Source: Chloromonas sp. AAM2 (lineage: Eukaryota > Chlorophyta > Chlorophyceae > Chlamydomonadales > Chlamydomonadaceae). Taken from it: 39,027 nt of DNA. Shown here piece by piece: positions 30,172 to 39,027 of this stretch. Location: positions 1 to 39,027 of the forward strand of contig QAXH01005841.1 in assembly GCA_004335635.1 (NCBI GenBank). Reading direction: 5' to 3'. Under the pieces are notes generated by a model. It had not been told where the DNA came from, made no database searches, and saw only the letters and a list, made by a program, of their open reading frames with translations. A program made the translations under genes and the position numbers. Each line of letters begins with the position of its first letter. The first letter of the stretch is position 1.

Positions 30172-33100
30172 CTATGTCATGGAGTAGTTAGGCCCCCCGC
30201 CGCCCTCGGGCACCGTCCACTTGATGTTCTGTGTTGGGTCCTTGATGTCGCACGCCTTGCAGTGGATGCAGTTCTGTGCGTTGATGGCGAGGCGCGTGCG
30301 ACCGTGTGCGTCCTCCGAGTACTCGTACACACCTGGTGCGAGGGGACACACGACACACCGTCACACGGTTCCACATGGCGGAGAGAATGCGGCATCTCAC
30401 GACATACTCCCAAGCTGACATTCTCCCTCCCAGTGCTGCACTGATGGCTGTGAGTCAGGTTCGACATTCCCTGTGTGATTTGAGTTCGAATTTGTAAGTG
30501 GTCTTGCTCTGCGCTCCGAGCACCGTTTGCAGTTCCTTCGCCGACTGGCAGCTTAGTTTTAGCCCTACTGGGTGTTCACGCTCGCTGGGTCATGGCTGAC
30601 GACCGGCCCAGGGTTGCACCTCAACCGCCTAAAGATCTATCGTTGTGTCTGGGTTACGTCGTCACAAGCAGCGACTTGCCTCACGAACAGCCCGGAACAT
30701 ATTTCCAAGCATATTTACAACGGCTGAAAGCACGAAAGACGGCTGCCGTGCATGCGGAAGACGTAGCTTTCCATGCAAAACAGAAGCAGCAGTACATTGC
30801 AGCCAAAGCCAAGTCACCATACTAGCTTAAGCATCAGCTAGGGCAAGCAGGCTACTGCCGCCTTGATCTGCCCCTGCGTGGGCCCTGCTGCTCTGTGAGT
30901 GATTGAGTATATTCCTACATCTGTATCGCTCGACAACTTGAACAGAGAATGGCTCAAGCATATAACCATAACCATACACAACATCATCTGTAGTGACTCT
31001 GGTTGAGGTAACAGCCTCTGGTTGCTGTTTTGGGGTCGACAGCCATGATTCACAAGAAAGGTGCTACAGGCAGTGCGGGCTCACCTGCCGGGCAGTACTT
31101 TGCCTCTGGTGCGCCGTAGTGCGGCCCGTTGAGGTACTCGGGCACACCCGGGTCGCGCAGCACCAAGTGAGGCGGCTGGTCGTGGTCATGGTTGGTGCCT
31201 AAACGCCCGCACACACGCGCAAGCATCACACAGGAATTAAGCCAGCCCTGTGCCCATGCACAGCCGCAAACAAGGCCAGGCCGCAACACACTCAGACTGT
31301 ACAATTGTATAGTTCAGGCGGTCATTCAAACTCGTGGCACACACAGGTGCCCATCACAAACGCAGTGTCCTCTTCTGCTCGCCTTGCCTCCCCGCCTTCT
31401 CACCGCTGCGATACAAGGATGTGGGGATGTCAAAGGTAATCTTTCCGTCTGGCTTGGGGTACTCTATGGGCGTGGCTTCCTTGGCGGGCTGGAGGTGCAT
31501 GTGGTCGGGCTTACTGCGAGGCGACAACGGCAAACAGCTGCACAGCGCTCACAGACACGGCGTACCAACAGCGACTTAGGGACACCCGCACACTGCCATG
31601 AGGGGCCACAGAGCATCTGTGCAAATGGCTAATGGGTGACAGGTGCATGCAGGCCAGTGCACTGCAATGAACTGCGCTGTGCAATGTGCTGCTCTGCAAT
31701 CGGTGGGGTGGACTGGTCATAAGGTGGCGTTGGCAAGGTATGCAAGCCATGATGGTCCAGTCACCAGGTCAGCATATGCCAGGCACGTGTGCCCCTGTGT
31801 CTCACGTGAAGTGCAGTGTCCACCAGGCCTTGCCCCGGAGCAGGTACTGGTCCACGGCCGCGTGCACCAGGCCGGGCAGCAGACCCCACCTGCGCGGCAC
31901 AGGAGGGCACAGGCAGGACAGCAGAACAGTCCTCATTGAAGCAGGGGCGCTCAAGCATCACGTGGCTTCTGGCAACGTGTATGTTCTGGCCACGGATTAT
32001 GTGGCCATGCAGGCGACCTTTCCGTGCGTTTCAATGGAGCAACCATCAGCAGCCAGGGTGAGAGCCCAGTTGATGGTTCTGTTGGCTTGGCCAGTGTACA
32101 ACCCACGCTGAATGTTGGTCAAACCACAGGCTGCCTTGGCTGGTGCATGCTGCACACCTGAAGCCCGGCCGCACATTGCGCACGCCATGCAGCTCGCCCC
32201 ACACCCAGGAGGCCTGCAACACAACATGACACCATATGATGGCCAAAGGTAACACGTGTCAAGCAAGCAATCCGGCCCCAGTAGAAGGCAACTCCACGCA
32301 AGTCATCCCTGCCTGATGATTGATTGGTGCCGGGATCCCCAAGGAAAACCCATGCGCCGGCTAGTATGCTATTACCTGTCCCAATCCGGCCCACAGCCCG
32401 TTCTGCCCAGCCATGTGACCAGCAGTGCACGCTCTGTTACCTAGCCAGCTGGGTATTCAAAAGCTGCACCCGTGCCCTGACCCCTGACCTGCAGCGCTTT
32501 CTCATAGATGTCCATGTTTGCAGGCCCTGGCTTCGAGGTGTACTCCTCCAGGGTCAGCGCCCGGTAGGCCGCCTCGCCCGCCGACATGCCCGACAGCATG
32601 GCCGTGTGCGTGCCCTGCATGCGGGGTGAAGGCCGGGCAGCGAGTGAACACACACAGGGGAGGTAGGCTGCCTGCTGTGGTGCTGCTGGCAGGCAGGAGC
32701 AAGGAGCATCCGTGCAAGAGGCTGGGATGCAACCTGTGTGATGGACTGCGCTGAATCAAGAGGCAGGTACTGGCGGATACGGCGAAAACTGCGAGGCACA
32801 TGCTTGTCCTGAAGGCAGGGCGGTGAGTTGTGCACATGGGCGCATACGTTGGTGTGCGGGGCGGTGAGCTTGGGCTGCCCAAGAGTCCCCACCTTTATCT
32901 TGGGTACATTGAGGAAGCCCGCCCCACAACCAATGATGGCACCCCCGGGGAAGGTCAGCTTGGGAATGGACTGGAGACCACCTGCACCAGCAGGCAGGCA
33001 GGCAGACAGACAGGTGCGTGCCCAGGAAGCCACACGAGTCACACCCGAGATACACAATTTCGGCCAGGCAATCGAGTTCACTGCTTGCTGCAGCTTGTGA

Positions 33101-36100
33101 CCGCCCCGGTCCCACCCTCGTTGAGTGCCCTGGCCCCGTACTGCAGGCATGTGCCCCCCTCTATGTGCTTGCGCACGCTGGGGTGCAGCTTCCAGCGCTG
33201 GAACTCCTGGAAGGGCGACAGGTGCGGGTTGCGGTAGTCCAGGCCCACTACGTACCCTAGGCTCACACGCCTGTGGAGCAACAAGCGTGTGCAAGGCACC
33301 AGTACTTGCACACAAAAAACATGGCAACGAACAGAACAAACAATAACAAACAATACTCACATCACGATAGTATCAGCAAGTCTCAGTCCGTGCGTCGTGA
33401 TCATGCTCGAGTGCCTGGAGGGCGACCTTCGGCTGAGGCAGAATAGGACATGGCATGTGCACGTGCCCTTGTGCTCTGGGCGGCCCTGCAAGCCGGCATG
33501 TACTGTTCGGCCGATGCAATGTTCAATTCTTTCACTTGATGATCCTGCCTACCACGCGGGACGCGCGGCAGTGCTGGAGGCCCGCATGATATCATTGCAC
33601 TTGAGGCCTGAAACTGCTGTCAGCAGGCCGTGTTGCGTGGGGAAATACCTTGAACGTCGTCTAGGTTCACCATCACTCTGGTGATATCTTTGTACGGGGC
33701 ACAGCTTGCTGTGTGACCAATGCAAGTCCGTGTCGCACCTGTTGTCCATGTGGTAGATAAAGCCTCCCCCGTAGGTGGCATGGTCCATGGGGTACCCCAC
33801 CGTGTGCACAACCGTGCCAGGCTTGTGTGTGGCCTTAGGCACCTCCCACACCTGGCAGGAAACCGACAGCAGCACACAGGGAAGAGGGAGATGGCTGCAT
33901 ATTCTAGGCTTGCTTTGACACTTAGCACCGCCCAGCAGCCCGGGACGGCACATGCCAACTGTCCCAACCGCCCAAATCTTCACAGTTGACTGGGGCAAGG
34001 ACATGCCGCTCACATCTCAACGGCAGGCCCAAGGAGACTGGGACAAGAGCAGGTTACAAGTGCAGGTTGCAATGCATTAACAGTGCGCAGCTTTGCATCC
34101 GGCAGTGCATACCTCACATGGAAGGTATCAGAGGCACCACGTGACCACTGAGCACTAAACATGCACGCTTAAGCTAGGCAAGGGGTCGAGACTGGCTGTT
34201 TCAGTGCGTTTGCGCACCTCCTTGACACCCAGTGCGTACGATTGCGGGTCTGCGCCCCCTTCCTGGATCCCCTTACCCCGCAGGTTGAACTGGGCAATGG
34301 CCTCCTGCGGGTGTGACCGCAGCAGTGCGCACGGGGCACTCGAGCAGCTGCTGGTGGTGATGGGGCGCTGTGCTGGCAACAGCAACTAAAGTATGTTCAC
34401 GTGCGCTCTGGTGTCGCCATGGCATGGCAGCAGCGCACCCGGACTGGCCTGCCATGTGCTCCATTGGCTACCTTGGAAACAGCATGTCATGTGCCATGCT
34501 AGTCACCCACATGCACAAAACACATACATCACACATGGTTATGACACGTGAACGCGCGTTACATACACACACTTGGAACATGAACACACGCATGGCCATG
34601 CCTGTGCACTTGCCTGTGATAGGGAGCCCCGAGCTCCTTCAGCCAAGATAGTGATCTTACTGCGAGACACGCGCACACGCTCACGCACAAGTTGCTCCCA
34701 TACCACCCTGCTTGCATTCAATGCTGGCTCTGCTGCTCTCCCCTCCCCCCCGCCCGCCTCACCTCATGATGTCTGTACCGGGTTGGAAGGTGGGCTTGCG
34801 CTGACCCCTGGGCAGACGCACACAGCAGCGCAGATTGTCATCTGGGAGCACCTAGCATGAAGAACACGTGCCACCTGGCCGTTGCCACTGCCACAGCACG
34901 CCACTGCCACAGCACGCCACTGCCACAGCACGCCACTGCCACAGCACGCCACTGCCAAAGCACGCCACTGCCAAAGCACGCCACTGCCAAAGCACGCCAC
35001 TGCCACAGCACGCCACTGCCACACCACGCCACTGCCACACCACGCCACTGCCACACCACGCCACTGCCACAGCACGCCACTGCCACACCACATCTGCCTG
35101 CCAATGTGTGCTGCATATCTGTACCATGCCCAAGTCTACAGTTGCTGTCTGTCTGCATGACAGCGGCAGATGAACGTTTGACATTCAACTGTGCTGCTGC
35201 TTTGTGAACATACTTTGAATGCTGCCTGGCACCCTGCCAGCCCAGGGCCCATGCCCTCCCCTCTGCTCACGTCTTGCTCAGTCCCTGATCCTGTGTGGTG
35301 ACGCCCGCCACGCCGCCGCTCCCATCAGTTATAAGTGCGCGTGCGGGGTATCCGGGCAGCACCTCCACACCCAACTCCTGCGCCTTGGCGCCCAGCCAGG
35401 ACACAACCTCACTGAAGCACACACACATGCACATGCAGGAACAGAATTCAGGAACAGCAACGAGAAGTCCTTGCGCCAGCACTGAACATGGTGGCCTGCT
35501 GCCATTGTAACTCCGCTTAATCTGTGCGGCCTAGCACATGGCATGCCTATTAAGGTGTCCCCATGCTTGCAGGCCCGTGATGCCTGTGCTGCAGACCCTG
35601 TGTGTGTGCATGCGCAGCGGTGGCAGTGCCCTTCTGACCTGAGGCTGACGATGTAGTTGCCCTTGTTGTGCATGTGGTAGGGTGTGGGCAGTCGCAGCGC
35701 CCCCTGAGCGTTGTACAGATATAGGAAGCTGTCATGCTTGGCTTCAACCTGCAGCAACGGCAGTCCAAACAATGCATTTGACGTCTTGTGTATCGTGCAG
35801 GGGTGGTGGATTCATGGCGTTGGCATGCATGGCCGACATGTCAGGTAGATTATGCGCATGCAGAGAGGGGTGGAGGTTGAGAACACTGTTTGCATGCACA
35901 GGTCTGTTGGACACTGCAAGCACAGTGACTCTGACGAAACTACACCAACTTCATCTGCCTAAGAGTGCTGAAGCGCTCATGGCGTAGCACAACTCTCTCT
36001 TCTCCTCATTGGAAGGGTACCTCACCTTTATTGGCGCTGTGGGGTCAGTTTTCCAGTCCGGTAACAGTTCATTGAGGGACTTGGGTTCCAGCACACACCC

Positions 36101-37057
36101 GGACAAGATGTGTGAGCCTGCAGGGCCAGACAGGCGCCATGTGGCATGGTGTGGTTGGCTCAACAGGATGCAAGGTCTGGATTGTCATGCCTGCTGCGAG
36201 GCATAACACCTTGTTTGTCATCTTGTGAGAGACTACCTGGAATGGGCACAGCAATGAAGTGGTGACAGCAGGCTGTGAAATACGATTTCCGCAACATCCG
36301 GGCTGGAGTCCCTTCCCTCGCGTGAAATACCAGTGAAATTGTAAAATATCATTGAGATGTAGTGACTGCACTCGCCACTCTTGCTGCCAAACGGTGACCA
36401 GGCAATCCGTGGCCCAGCAGAGTTGCGTAACAGCCATGCACCCAGCCGTCACTCTGAGCTGACCAGGTTCACCGTAATGCCTGAGGTGGAACCTCTCTCG
36501 GATGAAAGCCCTGCCTACCTACTGTCGAGCCCTTCTCCAACACACACACGCTCAGGTCCTTGTCGGCAGACTTGCACAGCTGCACAGCAAGCACACAGGG
36601 CGGTTGCATGGCACAACAATAGCAAGGCTCTCTCACAGTGTGTGGTGTGCCACCCATGCACTGCAACTGCAGTTACTGACCTGGCAACCGCGGGAGGCTC
36701 TGGCAAACGTGGTTGGGCAACGGTACACATTTCATGCAGACCCATACTGCATGTGGCGTGCCAGTCATATGCAGGGCTCGTACAAAGGCTTCATGCTGAT
36801 GCACTGTGCCCTCAACTACTGAACTGCAGTCCCACCTGCTTAAACTTGATTGCTGCTGCAAGCCCTGCTGGCCCTGCACCCACGATGCACACGTCAAACT
36901 CTAGCTTTTCCCTCTCGGACGGCTTGCTGAGGGCAGGGGCGGTGGCGAGGCTTCGGACTTCGGTCCATGCTGCGAGTGTTGCATGCGACGGCTGCGCACA
37001 GAAGGCGCGTCGCAGTGCAGCAGACGCCAGCTGCCGGCCTACATGCGCACGCACCAT
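30172..37057 (-). CDS. ETFDH: Electron transfer flavoprotein-ubiquinone oxidoreductase (ETF-QO), 17 exons, complete
   Basis: Inner mitochondrial membrane enzyme passing electrons from ETF to ubiquinone (fatty-acid and branched-chain amino-acid breakdown). Exons: 37057-36836, 36579-36519, 36117-36026, 35748-35639, 35411-35271, 34807-34763, 34659-34614, 34304-34218, 33851-33739, 33270-33116, 32981-32893, 32614-32489, 32213-32158, 31889-31806, 31513-31404, 31198-31085, 30332-30172. All phases agree: 603 residues, the usual family length. Residues 1-45 are Arg/Ala-rich, like a mitochondrial presequence. [10 protein letters not shown] (56-65) is the FAD dinucleotide fold. [35 protein letters not shown] and PKIKGTHTAM are family hallmarks. 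The 4Fe-4S ligands are Cys548, 572, 575 and 578 ([17 protein letters not shown]). It ends [15 protein letters not shown]. One intron (after 34614) uses a GC donor. A CAG before the ATG hints at a 5' non-coding exon. Confidence 0.96.
30592..30825 (+). CDS. Possible small nested gene (77 residues) antisense within an ETF-QO intron
   Basis: A complete ATG-to-TAG frame lies on the plus strand inside the 752-bp intron between the last two ETF-QO exons. The product begins [18 protein letters not shown] and has a charged helical C-terminal half ([34 protein letters not shown]). No membrane segment or known domain is recognised. Composition looks like real protein rather than random frame, and a plausible 5' leader precedes it. 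A chance ORF or an exon of something larger remains possible. Confidence 0.35.
   Translation: MADDRPRVAPQPPKDLSLCLGYVVTSSDLPHEQPGTYFQAYLQRLKARKTAAVHAEDVAFHAKQKQQYIAAKAKSPY
34887..35092. repeat. 16-bp minisatellite, 13 units, in an ETF-QO intron
   Basis: Unit ACTGCCACAGCACGCC starts at 34887 and repeats every 16 bases; the last copy is degenerate. Variants of the central tetramer come in runs: ACAG x4, AAAG x3, ACAG, ACAC x3, ACAG, ACAC. As 16 is not a multiple of three, all six frames stay open, which explains the overlapping repetitive ORFs here. The array lies in the intron between exons 35411-35271 and 34807-34763. Confidence 0.97.
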
Positions 37058-37290
37058 GGCCACCTGAAACGATGCGTTGACAATGAGCACGCGTGGTAGA
37101 ACCTGGGAACCTGGGGCGATGCCAACCCGACAGTAACGCTTGCTCGTTTTTGACGTCACATCAGTACGCCCGAACGCTCTCTCAGAGACACATGGCTGTT
37201 CACTGCTGACAGGGCCTGCTGACTAGGATACAGTGCTAGGTTCTTTAATACAGGCTGACATATGACGATTACATAAGGCGCATACTACTA

Positions 37291-37425
37291 CATATTTTCA
37301 GCCCTAACGAGGTCTTCGGTCAGGATAGCACCTCGAGGGGTTGGCCAAGACCATTACTATCCTGGTTTGTCGCAATCCCCTTCTCATGTAGGTTGGACGG
37401 GCTGGACTCCCTCCCCCCCCTCTTG
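37291..37425 (+). repeat. Dispersed repeat family 1, copy C
   Basis: Closest match to copy B (4391-4535), including the CATA-TTTCA start and the 3' block ending in CTCCC-rich sequence. It lies about 235 bases upstream of the ETF-QO start codon, in antisense orientation to that gene. Confidence 0.85.
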
Positions 37426-37506
37426 TGACTGAGCTGAAGAACTTAGAATGTAAAAATGTAGCGTGATGAAATGATTCTCTCGACATATTACAAGGAGGGA
37501 TTGCAT

Positions 37507-37563
37507 ACCAGGAAGCACGTCCAACGCAAATACCAACTACTTGCGCAAATTGCAGAAATTTCT
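37507..37563 (+). repeat. Dispersed repeat family 3, copy 2
   Basis: Partner of 29298-29350: ACCAGGAAGCACGTCCAACG, a spacer, then TTGCAGAAATT. It lies about 80 bases from the family 1 copy C, so both might be parts of one larger element. Confidence 0.5.
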
Positions 37564-38370
37564 CCTAGTAAAGGGGAATCTGACCGTGTTGGTGAATTTC
37601 TGAGGTGAGCGTTTGTGGACATCCGCAGGGCCTGCTTCCACCACCTCACAACACGAGTTCCGATCATCCCAGAATACGTGCTTTAGATGAGGAGAAGCGG
37701 CATCTGCACGAATTGAGTACTCGGGCAGCTGCTTGTCACCGTTTACCTTGTATTACAGCGCTGCAACAGCCGCACGAACCACACAGCCAAGCAGCACGGC
37801 ATTCATTAATCATGAAATGGTAATAGTAAATTGAACCATCAGCGTTGTATATCACTCTTTCCACCAGTACAGACGTCACTCATACAGATATGTACATCAC
37901 GCGCAAAGGCAGCACTGTACACACTTGGTCCCATTGCATGAATAACCAAAAGGATGAATCACGCTGCTCAACAATTGCACCAAGCGCTATGCATTAGGTG
38001 GCACGAGACCAGCATGCAAGCCACGGTTGCACTGCCAGAAAACTTCAAATGGCTCTAACACATAATGAAATCAATAAGGCAGTGCGCAGCTGGCCACGCC
38101 CGCTAGGTGTGCACGTGCCGATGGCCGATAGCCAATAGCGGCTGTGCTGTAAATCACGCCACGAATCAGTTGGCTGGCAAATACAATAAGATCAGTTCCC
38201 GAACCTTTGCCTCAGGTTTGCGCAGCCTCTGCACCACAAGCTGCAGCATGAAAGCATTCACTCATGCGTGGACACACAACCCCAATCCAGATTGCATCAC
38301 ATGCCATGGCCACTACCCGTTCACCATGAAACACCAGCTGTCGCGCTGCAGGCAGTCTGCTCGTGTTGTC

Positions 38371-38741
38371 TCAAATGTGCAAGTCTTGAGGAACCAGTGC
38401 GCGCAGGTTGGCCCACAGCTTGTCGACTTGCTTTGAGTCGTACTGGGTGTGGCCCAAGGAGAGGTGCTTGGTCTGCGGACACGTGCAGTGACCACACAGT
38501 CATTGGGATCCGTGCAGACCACATGGGCTTCTGAGACAGCGACAGCTGCTGTGCTTGGAATGCACCGGGCACAGGAGCGACCTGGGAAAGCCCCACACCT
38601 ACACTCCAGAACTCGGCCATCACTGTCATAAGCATTCCATTAAAGGTCACAAGATGTGCTCGCTTGTGTTCCTTGGCATTCGTGCAACCTCTTGCGTATG
38701 GGCAATATACGCGTGCCAGCACAGGTTGATGATATGCAGCC
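38371..38741 (-). CDS. 3' exons of an unrecognised conserved-looking helical protein
   Basis: Terminal exon 38472-38371 has acceptor GTCCGCAG and reads TKHLSLGHTQYDSKQVDKLW then ANLRALVPQDLHI and TGA. The preceding exon, 38671-38603 (donor GT-AGGTG), reads EHKRAHLVTFNGMLMTVMAE then FWS; the two join in phase 0. Upstream of 38671 the reading is ambiguous. The same frame stays open to a CAG acceptor at 38741, but another frame from that acceptor gives LHIINLCWHAYIAHTQE, which looks equally protein-like and would need a 17-base intron or a frameshift. Helix-rich, no domain recognised. The 5' part lies beyond the window or the tandem array. Confidence 0.45.
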
Positions 38742-38910
38742 CTGCGAGGTGACCAGAGGTGCCCGCTTTTGCCTAGGTTTGTGTGCAATACCTCAAGAGT
38801 ACGGGAAGAGAGTGTTTGGGCATGATATCTGTATGTCAGAGCAGGGTGGCCATATGTCGCATCTGTCTGCATGCACAGTTGGCACAACCTGCCTCCTGCA
38901 CAGCAGACTC

Positions 38911-39027
38911 GCATCCAACCCTCTGGTCCTGTTGTGCATCCAACCCTCTGGTCCTGTTGCGCATCCAACCCTCTGGTCCTGTTGCGCATCCAACCCTCTG
39001 GTCCTGTTGCGCATCCAACCCTCTGGT
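38911..39027. repeat. 25-bp tandem array, cut by the window end
   Basis: GCATCCAACCCTCTGGTCCT plus GTTG(C/T) repeats at 38911, 38936, 38961, 38986 and 39011; the last copy is incomplete because the sequence stops. Copies are identical except for one T/C difference in the first unit. The minus-strand frames here translate a repeat-driven RNRTRGLDAQQDQRVGC-type peptide. Confidence 0.97.

Larger units (their letters stand above)
37058..38370. other. Upstream region of ETF-QO, no gene seen
   Basis: Contains the ETF-QO promoter/5' UTR side and two dispersed repeats (37291-37425 and 37507-37563). The remaining frames are short and unstructured. The part near 38370 should be 3' flank of the minus-strand gene that ends at 38371. 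Confidence 0.4.

Noticed and set aside
34764..35207. Six overlapping repetitive ORFs on both strands ([13 protein letters not shown] and [13 protein letters not shown])
   Set aside because: All six frames are open because of the 16-bp minisatellite inside an ETF-QO intron.
36519..36523. Earlier GTAGGT donor (after 36523) for ETF-QO exon 2
   Set aside because: It breaks the frame with the next exon. The donor four bases further gives EKGSTVGSHILSG, matching the family.
38321..38989. 222-codon minus-strand ORF
   Set aside because: It merges the 25-bp repeat translation with an intron and the wrong frame of the terminal exon. The spliced reading is more protein-like.
1..39027. CRISPR arrays, bacterial operons, rRNA genes
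   Set aside because: Tandem arrays here lack the spacer-repeat pattern of CRISPR, no rRNA segments were recognised, and the genes are intron-bearing.

Overview
The window looks like nuclear DNA of an intron-rich eukaryotic microalga, most likely a green alga (Chlorophyta). Reading frames are broken into many short exons with GT...CAG junctions. The genes are typical eukaryotic ones: ETF-ubiquinone oxidoreductase with a mitochondrial presequence, an AHA1 co-chaperone, an F-box/LRR protein and a RING protein. Minisatellites, dispersed repeats and KDZ-type transposon remains lie between and inside them. The lineage is inferred from overall character; no marker gene fixes the class. Exon chains were built by hand from splice sites and phase, and no database or transcript was consulted.

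Layout, left to right. 1-1593 is repeat-bearing non-coding DNA. 1594-4878 (-) is an F-box/LRR gene in 7 exons. Head-to-head with it, 5499-7480 (+) is an AHA1-type Hsp90 co-chaperone in 5 exons that holds only the N-terminal domain. 8240-9165 (-) holds a broken gene resembling a mobile-element recombinase, with short direct repeats beside it. 10045-10670 is a 188-bp satellite. 11174-11542 (-) encodes a HicB-like domain protein. 11700-14067 (-) has low-complexity open frames that I could not assemble. 14603-19109 (-) is a FunK1-like protein kinase gene carrying an in-frame TGA beside its metal-binding Asp; by phase it may continue into a Tudor-like C-terminus. A 62-65 bp minisatellite abuts its start. 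20382-21608 (+) is a KDZ transposon relic. 21.6-26.2 kb is mostly repeats, palindrome clusters and a 51-base assembly gap. 26266-27997 (+) is a RING E3-ligase-like gene. 30172-37057 (-) is a complete 17-exon ETF-QO gene with a possible small gene nested in one intron. At the right edge, 38371-38741 (-) holds the last exons of an unrecognised gene, and the window ends inside a 25-bp tandem array.

These genes do not form one pathway. They are separate housekeeping or regulatory genes (mitochondrial electron transfer, Hsp90 activation, ubiquitin ligation, signalling) interspersed with mobile-element debris. The points most worth a second look are the TGA in the kinase and its possible Tudor fusion, the HicB-like domain in a eukaryotic setting, the nearly identical inverted repeats at 11.7 and 13.0 kb, the palindrome clusters at 22.6 and 23.7 kb, the cloverleaf-like fold at 15.3 kb, and the nested antisense ORF in ETF-QO.
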